A stretch of DNA of 64,000 bases, taken from assembly GCF_048213115.1 (NCBI RefSeq), contig NZ_CP172404.1:1736001-1800000 (forward strand), given 5' to 3'. This DNA comes from Niveibacterium terrae (GTDB lineage: Bacteria > Pseudomonadota > Gammaproteobacteria > Burkholderiales > Rhodocyclaceae). The notes under the pieces were generated by a model, which worked only from the letters and a program-made list of their open reading frames with translations, made no database searches and was not told the origin of the DNA. The first letter of the stretch is position 1. The number at the start of each line of letters is the position of its first letter. Positions 36,701 through 45,277 of the stretch are shown here, piece after piece. The position numbers and the translations under genes were made by a program.

Positions 36701-39228
36701 AGAACTTCGGCTCGGCGCTGACCTTGACGGCGACGGCGAGCTCGGGTTTGGCTATCAGCTTCACTTCCAGCTCGACGGGTGTCTGCACGGTCGGCGGTAA
36801 CGTGCTGACTTTCCTGACGGCCGGAAGCTGCACGATCAACGCGAATCAGCCTGGAAATGCCAGCTATTCCGCCGCGGCGACGGTGAGCCAGACCTTCACC
36901 GTGAACGCAGTTGCACCTGGCGCCCCCGCGATTGGCACGGTGACGGCGGGCAACGGTCAGGCCACGGTGAGCTTCACCGCGCCAGCATCGACCGGAGGCG
37001 CAGCGATTACGAGCTATACGGTCACGTCCAGCCCCGGCAACGTCACCGCGACGGGCTCTTCCAGCCCGCTCACTGTGACGGGGCTCTCGGGTGGGACGGC
37101 CTATACCTTCACCGTCACAGCGATGAACTCGGCCGGGATGGGAGCGGCTTCGGCAGCCTCCAATTCTGTTTCGCTGTTGGCCCCTCCGGTTGCCAACGCG
37201 ACCAGCGCGACGGTCGCCTATGGCAGCAGCGGCAATGCGATTACGTTGAATCTTTCCGGGGGCGCAGCGACCAGCGTCGCGGTCGCTTCTTCGGCGAGCC
37301 ACGGTACGGCCGCCGCGAGTGGCACCCACATCACCTACACGCCGGCGGCGGCTTACTCGGGCTCGGATTCCTTTACCTATACGGCGACCAATGCTTCGGG
37401 CACGTCTGCCCCGGCGATGATCACGATCACGGTTGCGCCGCAGATTCCCGTGGCGGGGGCAGTCTCCGTCAGCGTCAAGGCGAACAGCGCGAACAACGCT
37501 GTTCCGCTCGCCTTGAGCGGCGGTGCAGCGGCGAGCGTCGCAGTTGCGGGTTCGCCAAGCCATGGCACGGCCAGCGCGAGCGGCACGGCGATCACCTACA
37601 CGCCCGCTGCGGGTTATTCGGGCTCCGACTCCTTCAGCTACACTGCGACGAACGCTACCGGCACCTCCGCAGCTGCGGTGGTCACGATCTCGGTCAGTCA
37701 GCCGTTGCCGACGGCAGGGGCGGTCAGTCTCAGCGTCGAAGCGGACAGCTCGGGCAATGTCGTTCCTCTTGCGCTGAGCGGTGGGAGCGCCACCAGCGTG
37801 GCGATCGGCCGTGCGCCGAATCATGGTACGGCCAGTGTCAACGGGCTCTCGATCACCTATTCGCCCGCTGCGGGATTCTCCGGCGAGGACAGCTTCACCT
37901 ACACGGCGGCGAACGCAGGCGGGAGTTCTGAGCCTGCAATGGTCAGCATCACGGTTCGTGCGCGTCCCGACCCGAGCAAGGATCCGGAAGTGATCGGACT
38001 CGTCTCGGCTCAGCTGGCGACCGCGAAGCGTTTCGCTCAGGCCCAGAGCGAAAACTTCCTGCACCGCCTGGAGAGTATGCACACACGAAGCCAGGGCCTG
38101 GCTCAGTCAAAGAATCTCGCACGAGGAGACGCGGCGCGATCTGGTCGTGCCAAAGAACGGAGTCTGTTCGCCTCTTCCTCCGCTCTGGCAGGAAATTCCG
38201 ATGGCTCATCTGCGGACGCTGTTTCTGCTCCGTCTTCGGTCGGGATGCGGCCGGCAGTTCTGCCGGAACAGGATGAACGCGGTCTTCAGCCGGTTCTGCT
38301 CGACGGACAGGACTCGACCGGGGCGCCCAAGGCCAGAACCCAGGGACTGTCGGAGCTTCCCTTGTCGTCGCTGAACCTGAATCGGCAGAGCGGGGAACTC
38401 TGGGATTCCGGCATCGAGGCCTGGAGCGCTGGCGCGATCAACCTCGGGCACATCGGCAGCACGGACAGCCGCTTCACGAGCTCGGGTCTTTCGCTCGGCG
38501 CGGACTGGCGTGCAACGGAGAAGCTGACGCTGGGTCTTGGAGCGGGTCTGGGTTATGAGCGCACCCGAGTCGGTTCGAGCGGGACGAAGGAGAGCGCGAA
38601 CAGCCAGGCGCTTGCGCTCTACGGCAGCTATCAGCCCGGTGAAGGCTTCTTCCTCGATGGTCTGGCTGGGCATCAGTGGCTTGACTTCGATTCCCAGCGT
38701 TATGCGAGCGCGGTCGACCAGATCGCCACTTCGCAGCGGTCCGGGAACCAGTTGTTTGCGTCGCTGAGCGGCGGCTACGAGTTCCTGAATCGAGGCTTGT
38801 TGCTCTCTCCCTACCTGCGCTTTGACTGGATCTCGACGCGGCTTCATCAGAGCCAGGAGAGCGGGGCCGGGCGCTACGACCTGATCTATCTCGAGCAGAC
38901 CGTCAAGAACAAGCGCTTGGCCTTGGGGATGCGCGGCGAGGCCAACATCGAGCTCTCTTCCGCCACGGCCAGACCATTCCTGAAGTTCGAGTATCAGCAC
39001 GATCTTGAGGCGCCAGCCGCGGCGGCTCTGGTCTATGCGGATCAACCGACAGGACAGGTCTATTCGCTTCTGCCGCTCGCGGTAGACCGGAATGCGGCGG
39101 TGCTCGGGCTGGGCTGCAACTTCGACTTCCGCAAGATCTGGGATCTGGGTCTGTCCTACCAGTACAACCAGGGATCGGAGTCTACGCGCGCGCACAGCCT
39201 CAAGGCGACCTTGAAGAAGGCATTCTGA
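33745..39228 (+). CDS. Large repeat-rich autotransporter (Ig-like/fibronectin III-like passenger, C-terminal beta-barrel)
   Basis: The 1827-residue surface protein has a signal peptide (RGLCLSLLLFAAFLSSANA). Residues 35-180 form a Ser/Gly-rich N-terminal domain and about 185-275 a putative Ig domain (GLSLSSAGVLSGIP). Tandem fibronectin III-like units follow (SVSFTAPSSNGGTAITGYTV), alternating with a Thr-rich beta module (ITFANPGAQSFGTTPSLTAT). Next come cadherin/Big_9-like units (AITLNLSGGAATSVAVAG, then YTPAAGYSGSDFFSYTATN). From about 1550 a 280-residue barrel ends in LKATLKKAF with the terminal Phe of type V autotransporters. It probably displays adhesive repeats outside the cell. ATG 33745 has a weak ribosome-binding site, and a TTG at 33706 is possible. 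A terminator follows. Confidence 0.9.
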   Translation: MSKSFFVRLPALMRGLCLSLLLFAAFLSSANAAVTAGLLDFNSGSVGGAVSSQNSLNFIGSGWFYDNGTAMVISGNGAFIIPGTVTSYQAASSTGPGTSSNPGIIKVASTGDAFSLTSVRVGGSGSDPFVTIVGYRSGGAVASTSCSIPASSFNFCSINFTDIDEVHFYSNTGDFALDDLAVAPYVAPLTVSPSSLSAAAVGSAYSATISASGGTAPYAYAVTSGSLPAGLSLSSAGVLSGIPTTSGNSSFTVTATDSATQQAFGSKAYTLAVAPVVPGAPTGVSATAGNGQASVSFTAPSSNGGTAITGYTVTSNPGGFTGTGASGPITVSGLTNGTAYTFTVTASNSVGSGAASAASSSVTPKAGQTITFANPGAQSFGTTPSLTATASSGLTVSFSSATTGVCTVTTGGVLSFVTTGTCTIDADQIGNSSYSAATTVSRSFAVNAVAPGAPTGVSATAGNGQASVSFTAPSSNGGTAITGYTVTSSPGGFTGTGASAPITVSGLTNGTAYTFTVTASNSAGSGAASAASSSVTPKAGQTITFANPGAQSFGTTPSLTATASSGLTVSFSSATTGVCTVTTGGVLGFVTTGTCTINADQAGDSSLSAATTVSRSFAVNAVAPGAPTIGTATAGNGQASVSFTAPSSNGGAAITGYTVTSNPGGFTGTGASGPITVSGLTNGTAYTFTVTATNSAGSGAASAASNPVSPIALPVASAVSATVAYGSNGNAITLNLSGGAATSVAVAGAASHGTATASGTSITYTPAAGYSGSDFFSYTATNGGGTSAPATVSITVAPQAPVASAVSATVAYGSSGNAITLNLSGGAATSVAVAGAASHGTATASGTSITYTPAAGYSGSDFFSYTATNGGGTSAPATVSITVAPQAPVASAVSATVAYGSSANAITLNLSGGTATSVAVVGAASHGTATASGTSITYTPAAGYSGSDFFTYTATNGGGTSAPATVSITVMSLTSQTISFVNPGTQNFGSALTLTATASSGLAISFTSSSTGVCTVGGNVLTFLTAGSCTINANQPGNASYSAAATVSQTFTVNAVAPGAPAIGTVTAGNGQATVSFTAPASTGGAAITSYTVTSSPGNVTATGSSSPLTVTGLSGGTAYTFTVTAMNSAGMGAASAASNSVSLLAPPVANATSATVAYGSSGNAITLNLSGGAATSVAVASSASHGTAAASGTHITYTPAAAYSGSDSFTYTATNASGTSAPAMITITVAPQIPVAGAVSVSVKANSANNAVPLALSGGAAASVAVAGSPSHGTASASGTAITYTPAAGYSGSDSFSYTATNATGTSAAAVVTISVSQPLPTAGAVSLSVEADSSGNVVPLALSGGSATSVAIGRAPNHGTASVNGLSITYSPAAGFSGEDSFTYTAANAGGSSEPAMVSITVRARPDPSKDPEVIGLVSAQLATAKRFAQAQSENFLHRLESMHTRSQGLAQSKNLARGDAARSGRAKERSLFASSSALAGNSDGSSADAVSAPSSVGMRPAVLPEQDERGLQPVLLDGQDSTGAPKARTQGLSELPLSSLNLNRQSGELWDSGIEAWSAGAINLGHIGSTDSRFTSSGLSLGADWRATEKLTLGLGAGLGYERTRVGSSGTKESANSQALALYGSYQPGEGFFLDGLAGHQWLDFDSQRYASAVDQIATSQRSGNQLFASLSGGYEFLNRGLLLSPYLRFDWISTRLHQSQESGAGRYDLIYLEQTVKNKRLALGMRGEANIELSSATARPFLKFEYQHDLEAPAAAALVYADQPTGQVYSLLPLAVDRNAAVLGLGCNFDFRKIWDLGLSYQYNQGSESTRAHSLKATLKKAF
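34582..35877 (+). repeat. 519-bp tandem repeat inside the autotransporter gene (about 2.5 copies)
   Basis: Near-identical blocks begin at about 34582, 35101 and 35620, an exact spacing of 519 bases (173 codons). Each unit pairs a fibronectin III-like module with an ITFANPGAQSF module; the third copy is cut off after the first module. The second copy differs from the first at only a few positions, so duplication or conversion is recent. Confidence 0.9.
35891..36673 (+). repeat. 261-bp tandem repeat inside the autotransporter gene (3 close copies)
   Basis: Nearly identical units begin at about 35891, 36152 and 36413, exactly 261 bases (87 codons) apart. Each encodes one SGGAATSVAVAG...YTPAAGYSGSDFFSYTATN module. 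More diverged copies of about the same length continue from about 37192, 37450 and 37711. Confidence 0.92.
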
Positions 39229-39253
39229 TCGGCGGGGACGGTTTATACCCCAC

Positions 39254-39284
39254 AAAAAAGCCCGGCCCCGTGCCGGGTTTTTTT
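39254..39284 (+). terminator. Rho-independent terminator of the autotransporter gene
   Basis: A 6-bp CCCGGC/GCCGGG stem (39261-39266 with 39272-39277) is flanked by six A and seven T. It lies about 25 bases after the stop and may work in both directions. Confidence 0.88.
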
Positions 39285-39368
39285 GTTCTGCGCCCGGCGC
39301 GGGCGAAATTCCTGTCTATGCTGGACGCATTGCCGCGGTTCGACCGCGCCGCCGCTGACGAGGAAATC

Positions 39369-41666
39369 ATGAACGCTCACTTCCGTCGCTGCTTCGTCTG
39401 TGCCGCTCTGCTGATCCTCTCCTTTTCCGCGCACCCGGCGCTCGACGCGCAAAGGCTGGGCGCGCGGATAGACGCGCAGGCGGGCCAGATCAGCTTCCGG
39501 GTCGCTGCGGCGCGGGCGACGCGGGTTGAACTGGAGATCTACGCCCAGGCCCAGGATGCCGACGAAGTCGCGAGCATCCCTCTTGCCAAAGGGGCGGACG
39601 GAGTCTGGATGGCGAGCCGGCCGCTCGCCGCACTGAGGGCCGTCGGCGTCACCGGTGCCGTTTATTACGGCTACCGCGCCTGGGGGCCCAACTGGCCTTA
39701 CGATCCTGCCTGGAAGAAGGGCTCGTTGGCCGGTTTCATCTCCGACGTCGACGCCGAGGGTAACCGCTTCAATCCGAACAAGCTGCTGCTCGACCCCTAT
39801 GCGCGCGAGATCAGCCACGATCCGCTCAATGCGCGGAACCTCGATGCGGAGATCTATACGTCGGGCGACAAGAGCCGGATCCGCGACAGCGGCCGCGTCG
39901 CGAGCAAGGCGATCGTGCTCGCGGACGATCCGTCGTCGACCGGCGCGAAGCCTGTCCGCCCCTTCAAGGACGACATTGTCTATGAGGTCCATGTCCGCGG
40001 CCTGACGATGAACGATCCCTCTGTGCCACCCGAGCTGCGCGGCAGCTATGCCGGGGCGGCGCTCAAAGCCGCCTACCTCGCGAGCCTCGGAGTCACCGCG
40101 GTCGAGTTCCTGCCGGTTCAGGAGACCCAGAACGACAGCAACGACGTCAATGCCGAGAGCACGGAAGGCGCGAACTATTGGGGCTACATGACGCTCGCGT
40201 TCTTCGCGCCGGATCGCCGCTATGCCTTCGACAGGAGTCCGGGCGGGCCGACCCGCGAGTTCAAGGCGATGGTCAGGGCTTTTCACGACGCCGGCATCAA
40301 GGTGCTGATCGACGTCGTCTACAACCATACGGGGGAGGGCGGAGCCTGGCGCTCTTCCGACAAGACCCTCTATTCGATCTTCTCTTTCCGGGGGCTGGAT
40401 AACCCGGGCTACTATTCTCTGACTACGGATAAGCAGTACTCGTGGGACAACACCGGAGTCGGCGGCAATTTCAACACCCACAATCCGCTCGCCCAGGATC
40501 TGATCGTCGACTCGCTCGCCTGGTGGCGGGACGAACTGGGCGTCGATGGCTTCCGCTTCGACCTCGCCCCGGTGCTCGGCAATTCCTGCGAACACGCCTG
40601 TTTCAACTTCGACAAGATGGATCCGGACAACGCGCTGAACCGGATCGTCCGCGAGCTCGCTCCGCGTCCGGTCAACGGTGGCCCCGGCGTCGAGCTGATC
40701 GCCGAACCGTGGGCGATCGGCGGCAACTCCTATCAGGTCGGCGGCTTTCCGGCAGGATGGGCCGAGTGGAACGGGATCTACCGCGACCGCCTGCGTGCCG
40801 CGCAGAACAAGCTGGGCGTCGAACCCGTGCCCATCGGGGAGCTGGCGACCCGGTTGGCCGGCTCGTCCGACCTTTATGGCGATGACGGCCGCCTGCCTGG
40901 GCATTCGGTGAACTTTCTGGTCGCCCACGACGGCTTCACGCTGAAGGATCTGTATTCCTGTTCGGCGAAAGACAACGGACAGGCCTGGCCTTACGGTCCT
41001 TCGAACGGCGGCGAGGACAACAATCGCAGCTGGGATCAGGGCGGCAGCGCTTTCGATCAACGTCAGGCCGCGCGGACCGGTTTCGCGCTGCTGATGCTGT
41101 CGGCCGGCGTGCCGATGATAGTCGGGGGCGACGAATTTCTGCGCACACTGCGCTGCAACAACAATCCCTACAACCTCGACTCCCAGGCCAACTGGCTGAA
41201 CTGGAGCCTGACGAACGATCAGGCGAACTTCTTCGCGTTCGCGCAGCGCCTGATCGCCTTCCGCACGGCGCACCTGGCGCTCCATCCGCTCGGCTTCTAT
41301 TCGGACAGCGACAACAATGGCAACGGCCGGCCTCAGCTCGCCTGGTATTCAGCGAGCGGCGCACGCGCCGATGCGGCATTCTGGATCGACACGACGAATC
41401 ACGCGCTGGCCTGGGCGCTGGACGGCACCGAGCTCGGCGACAGCGCATCGGCGATCTACGTCGCCTACAACGGGTGGTCGGATCGCGTCGACTTCACGCT
41501 GCCCGATCCTGGGGCGGGGCGAAGCTGGCACCGCGTCACCGATACCTGCAGCTGGAACGAAGGCGCCAACTCGGTCGCGATGCCCGGCAACGAGGCTTGG
41601 CTGGGCGGGCAGGGCGTCCGCTACGGCCTGTGCGGGCGCGGCGTGCTGCTGCTGATTGCGAAGTAA
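39369..41666 (+). CDS. Secreted isoamylase (glycogen/starch debranching enzyme, GH13)
   Basis: The 765-residue protein is strikingly similar to the secreted isoamylase of Pseudomonas amyloderamosa. Examples are AVYYGYRAWGPNWPYDPAW, ASLGVTAVEFLPVQETQND and EPWAIGGNSYQVGGFPAGW. The GH13 catalytic residues are D398 (GFRFDLA), E446 (LIAEPWA) and D521 (AHDGFTLKD). It hydrolyses alpha-1,6 branch points. An N-terminal hydrophobic segment (CFVCAALLILSFSAHPALDA) acts as signal peptide, giving a periplasmic or secreted enzyme. ATG 39369 follows GAGGAAATC; earlier in-frame codons lie in the preceding terminator region. Confidence 0.94.
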   Translation: MNAHFRRCFVCAALLILSFSAHPALDAQRLGARIDAQAGQISFRVAAARATRVELEIYAQAQDADEVASIPLAKGADGVWMASRPLAALRAVGVTGAVYYGYRAWGPNWPYDPAWKKGSLAGFISDVDAEGNRFNPNKLLLDPYAREISHDPLNARNLDAEIYTSGDKSRIRDSGRVASKAIVLADDPSSTGAKPVRPFKDDIVYEVHVRGLTMNDPSVPPELRGSYAGAALKAAYLASLGVTAVEFLPVQETQNDSNDVNAESTEGANYWGYMTLAFFAPDRRYAFDRSPGGPTREFKAMVRAFHDAGIKVLIDVVYNHTGEGGAWRSSDKTLYSIFSFRGLDNPGYYSLTTDKQYSWDNTGVGGNFNTHNPLAQDLIVDSLAWWRDELGVDGFRFDLAPVLGNSCEHACFNFDKMDPDNALNRIVRELAPRPVNGGPGVELIAEPWAIGGNSYQVGGFPAGWAEWNGIYRDRLRAAQNKLGVEPVPIGELATRLAGSSDLYGDDGRLPGHSVNFLVAHDGFTLKDLYSCSAKDNGQAWPYGPSNGGEDNNRSWDQGGSAFDQRQAARTGFALLMLSAGVPMIVGGDEFLRTLRCNNNPYNLDSQANWLNWSLTNDQANFFAFAQRLIAFRTAHLALHPLGFYSDSDNNGNGRPQLAWYSASGARADAAFWIDTTNHALAWALDGTELGDSASAIYVAYNGWSDRVDFTLPDPGAGRSWHRVTDTCSWNEGANSVAMPGNEAWLGGQGVRYGLCGRGVLLLIAK

Positions 41667-41730
41667 GTCATCCGGGGGCGTGAGCTCACTTTGATCGGGT
41701 CAGCGCCAAGACCGATCCTTTGGGCGCGCC

Positions 41731-42115
41731 GACAACCAAGGCTACGACGCTCAGGGCAAGCTGATCGAGAAACGGCGCGGCGCAGCGCTGACGCGCTTCG
41801 CCTACGACGGCAATGCCTAACAGGTGTCGGTCTCGCGCGACGGCACGGCGCTGGGCCGCTACCGGAACGACGCGTTCGGGCTGCGCGTCGAGAGAGAAGC
41901 CACCGACCCGATCCACCCGGGAGCGCCGCCGGTGCGCCGCACGACCTTCTGGGACGATCGCGCCGCGCTGCAGGACAGCGACGGTGACGCGCACGTCGTG
42001 GCGCGCTACGAGTTCGCGGGCGCGAGCCGGTCGGGCTGATCCACAGCGAGACGCTGTTCGACGCCTGGGGCAAGCCGCTCGTCGAGAGCGGCACGCCGGC
42101 CAACAGGGGTCAAGC
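41731..42115 (+). pseudogene. RHS/YD-repeat protein fragment (broken)
   Basis: The frame from 41731 reads GYDAQGKLIEKRRGAALTRF then AYDGNA, typical YD-repeat sequence. An in-frame stop follows at 41818, then QVSVSRDGTALGRYRNDAFG and further RHS-like sequence to a stop at 42037. A +1 shift just before that stop restores the RHS phrase PVGLIHSETLFDAWGKPLVE (about 42025-42090). Both ends are missing, and there is no start or core. This is a decayed remnant filling most of the 516 bases between the isoamylase and the next gene. Confidence 0.8.
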
Positions 42116-42182
42116 TTGGAAACGGATTAGGATTCGCTCGCACAGTCGATCGAGTGCTTTCTTCGCAAACGATAGAGTTCAG

Positions 42183-42692
42183 ATGTTCATCGCGCATATT
42201 CCGTCCGGCTACGTGTTCTCCTCATTGCTCGTCGAGAGGGTCCGCAATCTGCGGGCCAGCGCCTCCGCCGTGATCTCGTCCGGCATGCTCGGGGCTTGGG
42301 CGCCCGACTTCGATATGGCGTATTTCTATTTGCTTGATCACCGCCAAACCCACCATCACAGGTACTTTTCCCATTGGCCCATCGTCTGGCTGATTCTGCT
42401 TGCGGCCTCAGCTGTCTGGCTGCGGCTGTCTCGATTTTCGAAAGTCCCCATTCTGGCTCTGGTCTTTTGCTCAGGCGGCATGCTTCACCTTGTCCTCGAC
42501 AGCCTGGTCGGCGATATCTGGTGGTTCGCGCCCTTTGTCGATCGGCCGTTCGCGATGTTTGTCGTGCCGGCCACTTTCGAGCCGTGGTGGCTGAATTTCA
42601 TCCTGCACTGGTCATTTGGCGTTGAGCTGGCCATTTGCATCTGGGCTCTGCTCATCTATCGCAGGCGCCGCAGCGCTAAGGACTTGGGCTGA
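42183..42692 (+). CDS. Membrane-bound metal-dependent hydrolase, YdjM/DUF457-like
   Basis: The 169-residue membrane protein has about four hydrophobic segments. Its polar cluster of putative metal ligands is GAWAPDFDMAYFYLLDHRQTH followed by HHRYFSHWP. Histidine and aspartate clusters of this type define the YdjM-like family of predicted inner-membrane metal-dependent hydrolases. A further histidine and aspartate lie in MLHLVLDSLVGDIWWF. The biochemical substrate is unknown. It starts just after the RHS remnant and has slightly lower GC than neighbours. Confidence 0.8.
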   Translation: MFIAHIPSGYVFSSLLVERVRNLRASASAVISSGMLGAWAPDFDMAYFYLLDHRQTHHHRYFSHWPIVWLILLAASAVWLRLSRFSKVPILALVFCSGGMLHLVLDSLVGDIWWFAPFVDRPFAMFVVPATFEPWWLNFILHWSFGVELAICIWALLIYRRRRSAKDLG

Positions 42693-42784
42693 CGCTCAAG
42701 CGGTCTCGCGCGACGGCTACGCCGTGGAGGCCGTCTGGCGGCAATGCCGATAGAATGTCCGGACGCTCTGTGGAGAGGAAAACG

Positions 42785-42916
42785 ATGCAGTGTCCGAAGT
42801 GCCAAAATGACCGAACGCCCGCCGATACCGCTCCCGAGTGGCAGTGCCCGTCCTGCGGCGTGGTCTATGCGAAAGTTTGGCTTCTCGGACTAACTGAATT
42901 TATTGACTTCAAATGA
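42785..42916 (+). CDS. Small zinc-ribbon peptide, possibly truncated
   Basis: This is a 43-codon frame with a CPKCQND...CPSCGVVYAKV zinc-ribbon (four cysteines, two CxxC). The same N-terminal ribbon occurs in longer betaproteobacterial membrane proteins, so this may be a truncated copy. A ribosome-binding site (GGAGAGG) lies upstream. Its stop overlaps the start of the next gene (ATGA), which suggests coupling. Confidence 0.6.
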   Translation: MQCPKCQNDRTPADTAPEWQCPSCGVVYAKVWLLGLTEFIDFK

Positions 42917-45126
42917 ACGCTAGGAACTGCGACGGCATGTTGATACCCGAAAGAGTGGCCAGCCCGGCAGCAAGGCTCTGTGCTGAGGCGAGCCGAGTGA
43001 CGGGTTGGATCCTGCTGGGCGCCGTCCTGGCGTTGATGCAGAGCACGGATGCGCTGGCGCATGCGCGTGACCGCTTCCGCTGCATTCCGGCCGATGGCAG
43101 CGAATCCTATACGTCGCCCGGCTCTTGCCATTCGGACACTGATAAGCGCGAGCCCCTGACCGAGCAAGAGATGGCGGATGCTCTGGCTGCCGAGAGGCGT
43201 GGCTTACCCTTCTACCGGTGCACCGCTGCGGACGGCAGTTACAGCACAGTGATTCGCTCAGGGGAATGCCCTTCGGACACCGACACACGAACCACTGAGT
43301 ACGCCCAGCAGGCAATTCCGAGCGTCCGGCAAGCTGCGTCCCAGCCGGCAAGCTCGCCGGCAGCCCAGTCTGAACCGGTGCGGCTCGAAGTGCCCGCCGT
43401 ACAACAGGCAGCCACTGCGACGTCGGCTTCTGCCGCACCGGTGCCGGACGCGGGGCAGGTGCGCACTGGACCTGGTCTATTCGGAAAGCTGGGCCTTATG
43501 GTGCTGGTGGTGCTGGGCTTCTTCGCCGCTTTCGAGTGGCTTGGACGACGCCATGGACAGTCAAAAATTGTCGCCCAGCAAGCCCGCCGCAACACCTCGG
43601 ACACGCAGCGGAGCAACCCCGCCACCACCGCCCCGCAGGCCCTGAGCCAGCCCATGAAGACCGGCGTCGATTTGAATCAACAGGCGCGGGTATTTCTGAC
43701 TGCGCTCGACGAGGGGGCGGATTTGCCGGGCGGGCTGGACTTCCGGAAGGCGTTGCAGCAGAGCAGACTGGATTACACGCTGGAGAGTCTGGATCGTGTC
43801 GAACGGCTATTGAAGCAGATCAGACTCCGCTACTCGCCACAACGCGAGAACTGGAAGAGCCGGCCAAGTGCCGGAAATTTCTGCCTCATGCTGGCGTTCT
43901 ATATGGGAACGGTGATTTCCAGGCAGACCAAGATCCCGATTCAATGGTGTTCCCGCGAACAGGCGGCTTCATTCATGCCAGCGGACATGCCCATTCCCGA
44001 AGCGGACTGGTCCAGAGTGGTCGGAATCATCGGCACATCGGCATGCGTTCCGCTGGGCTTGATCGAAGACAAGCTGTTCGACGAACCTGGCGACATGACG
44101 TGCCGGGGATATGTCGAACGCCTGGTTGCAAGGCTTCCGGAAGCTTCGCCTGCCGACGAGAACCAGCGTTGCGAAACAATGCTCGAAGCATTCTTTGCAG
44201 ACAGGGACATCAAGGGCGGTCTGAAATTCAGGGAACAGCTCAAACTCATTCAGCCCGACTATTCCGCCCCAAGTCTGGAACGGCTGGATCAGTTGCTGAG
44301 ATCCATACGCGCACGTCTCGCGCCACAGTATGAGGAATTCGTCAACAATGCGGATACGCAGAACTTCCTGCGTCTGGTGGCTTTCTACATCGGCATGACG
44401 GTGGCGCGCACCGGAAACATGTCCGTGAAATGGCTGGATTTTCAGCAGGCGCGAGAAGGAATTCCCGATCTGGAGTTTGCGTTTGAGACGACCTCGGTAT
44501 GTGTGCTCAATGGGCGTGTGTATCTCCCCTTGGGGCTGGTTACCGAAATCCTGCTGCAACCGGCCCCGCAGCGGACCGTGGCGGAATGGGCTCGCGAGGC
44601 GCTTCGGTTTGCGTCAGCCCCGACCCCGTCCATCCTGCGCAACAGCTTGCTGTCGAATCCGGCCATCCCTCTCGATGGCCAGATTGCATTTGCCGTAAAG
44701 AAGGCGGGGTTCATGGCGGCATGGAGCATGTATGCGGTTGAGGGGGGCGGCACTGGTGCGCCCACCGTGTTTGTGCCTGGCGAAGGCGATACCGGTACAT
44801 TCAAGGATTTCTCCTTCTACGGGACTCAAGAGGAAGCCTTTGCGGCAACGGATGGCCAGATGAGCGGCAATCCGCACAACGTGCCGTTTCAAATCATGAG
44901 CTTTGACGGGTATGCCAATCTGCATACCGGGCGCACCGATGCACTGACGATTGATCTGCGCATTTACCCGGGAAAATGGCCTGCGGCAAAAGAGGGACTC
45001 TCCATGACCGTAGCCTGTCCCTATCGTCACGCTGACAATCCGAGAGGGTTTGCAATTTTCAGTCCGAAACTGCTCGAATGTTCAGCGCCAACAGCATGGA
45101 ATGACAGTATTTTCAAGAACTTCTAG
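42913..45126 (+). CDS. Hypothetical membrane protein with tandem internal duplications
   Basis: This 737-residue protein of no family I recognise has a hydrophobic N-terminal segment (31-49). Two short cysteine motifs follow: FRCIPADGSESY...CHSDTD near 55 and YRCTAADGSYS...CPSDTD near 101. A Ser/Pro/Ala-rich linker leads to a second membrane helix (189-208). Two homologous domains of about 135 residues lie at 256-393 and 418-550, sharing GGLxFRxxL, DY, SLxRxxxLLxxIRxRxxPQ and NFxxxxAFYxG. A C-terminal domain (to 737) has YAVEGGGTGAPTVFVPGE. After the TAG stop the same frame stays open for 21 codons to 45192. Confidence 0.8.
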   Translation: MNARNCDGMLIPERVASPAARLCAEASRVTGWILLGAVLALMQSTDALAHARDRFRCIPADGSESYTSPGSCHSDTDKREPLTEQEMADALAAERRGLPFYRCTAADGSYSTVIRSGECPSDTDTRTTEYAQQAIPSVRQAASQPASSPAAQSEPVRLEVPAVQQAATATSASAAPVPDAGQVRTGPGLFGKLGLMVLVVLGFFAAFEWLGRRHGQSKIVAQQARRNTSDTQRSNPATTAPQALSQPMKTGVDLNQQARVFLTALDEGADLPGGLDFRKALQQSRLDYTLESLDRVERLLKQIRLRYSPQRENWKSRPSAGNFCLMLAFYMGTVISRQTKIPIQWCSREQAASFMPADMPIPEADWSRVVGIIGTSACVPLGLIEDKLFDEPGDMTCRGYVERLVARLPEASPADENQRCETMLEAFFADRDIKGGLKFREQLKLIQPDYSAPSLERLDQLLRSIRARLAPQYEEFVNNADTQNFLRLVAFYIGMTVARTGNMSVKWLDFQQAREGIPDLEFAFETTSVCVLNGRVYLPLGLVTEILLQPAPQRTVAEWAREALRFASAPTPSILRNSLLSNPAIPLDGQIAFAVKKAGFMAAWSMYAVEGGGTGAPTVFVPGEGDTGTFKDFSFYGTQEEAFAATDGQMSGNPHNVPFQIMSFDGYANLHTGRTDALTIDLRIYPGKWPAAKEGLSMTVACPYRHADNPRGFAIFSPKLLECSAPTAWNDSIFKNF

Positions 45127-45256
45127 CTTGGGATTCAGACATTCAAGGCGGGAGATTTTGACTGGTTCAAGTATCTGGATGAGCAAATCTGAAGCGCCAT
45201 ACGAGACCCGGGGGAAAGTCTTGCATTCACCCGGTTTTGCTCTGAAACAGGGCGGT

Positions 45257-45277
45257 CTCAAGAATCAAGTGCAACAC
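45257..45277 (+). repeat. IS30-family terminal inverted repeat (left)
   Basis: CTCAAGAATCAAGTGCAACAC pairs with the reverse complement of 46104-46124, matching at all but three of the 21 positions (in the central four). Confidence 0.85.

Noticed and set aside
42693..42760. A short stretch resembling RHS sequence (AVSRDGYAVEAVW)
   Set aside because: It is too short to separate from chance. It may be a further scrap of the RHS remnant but cannot be supported.
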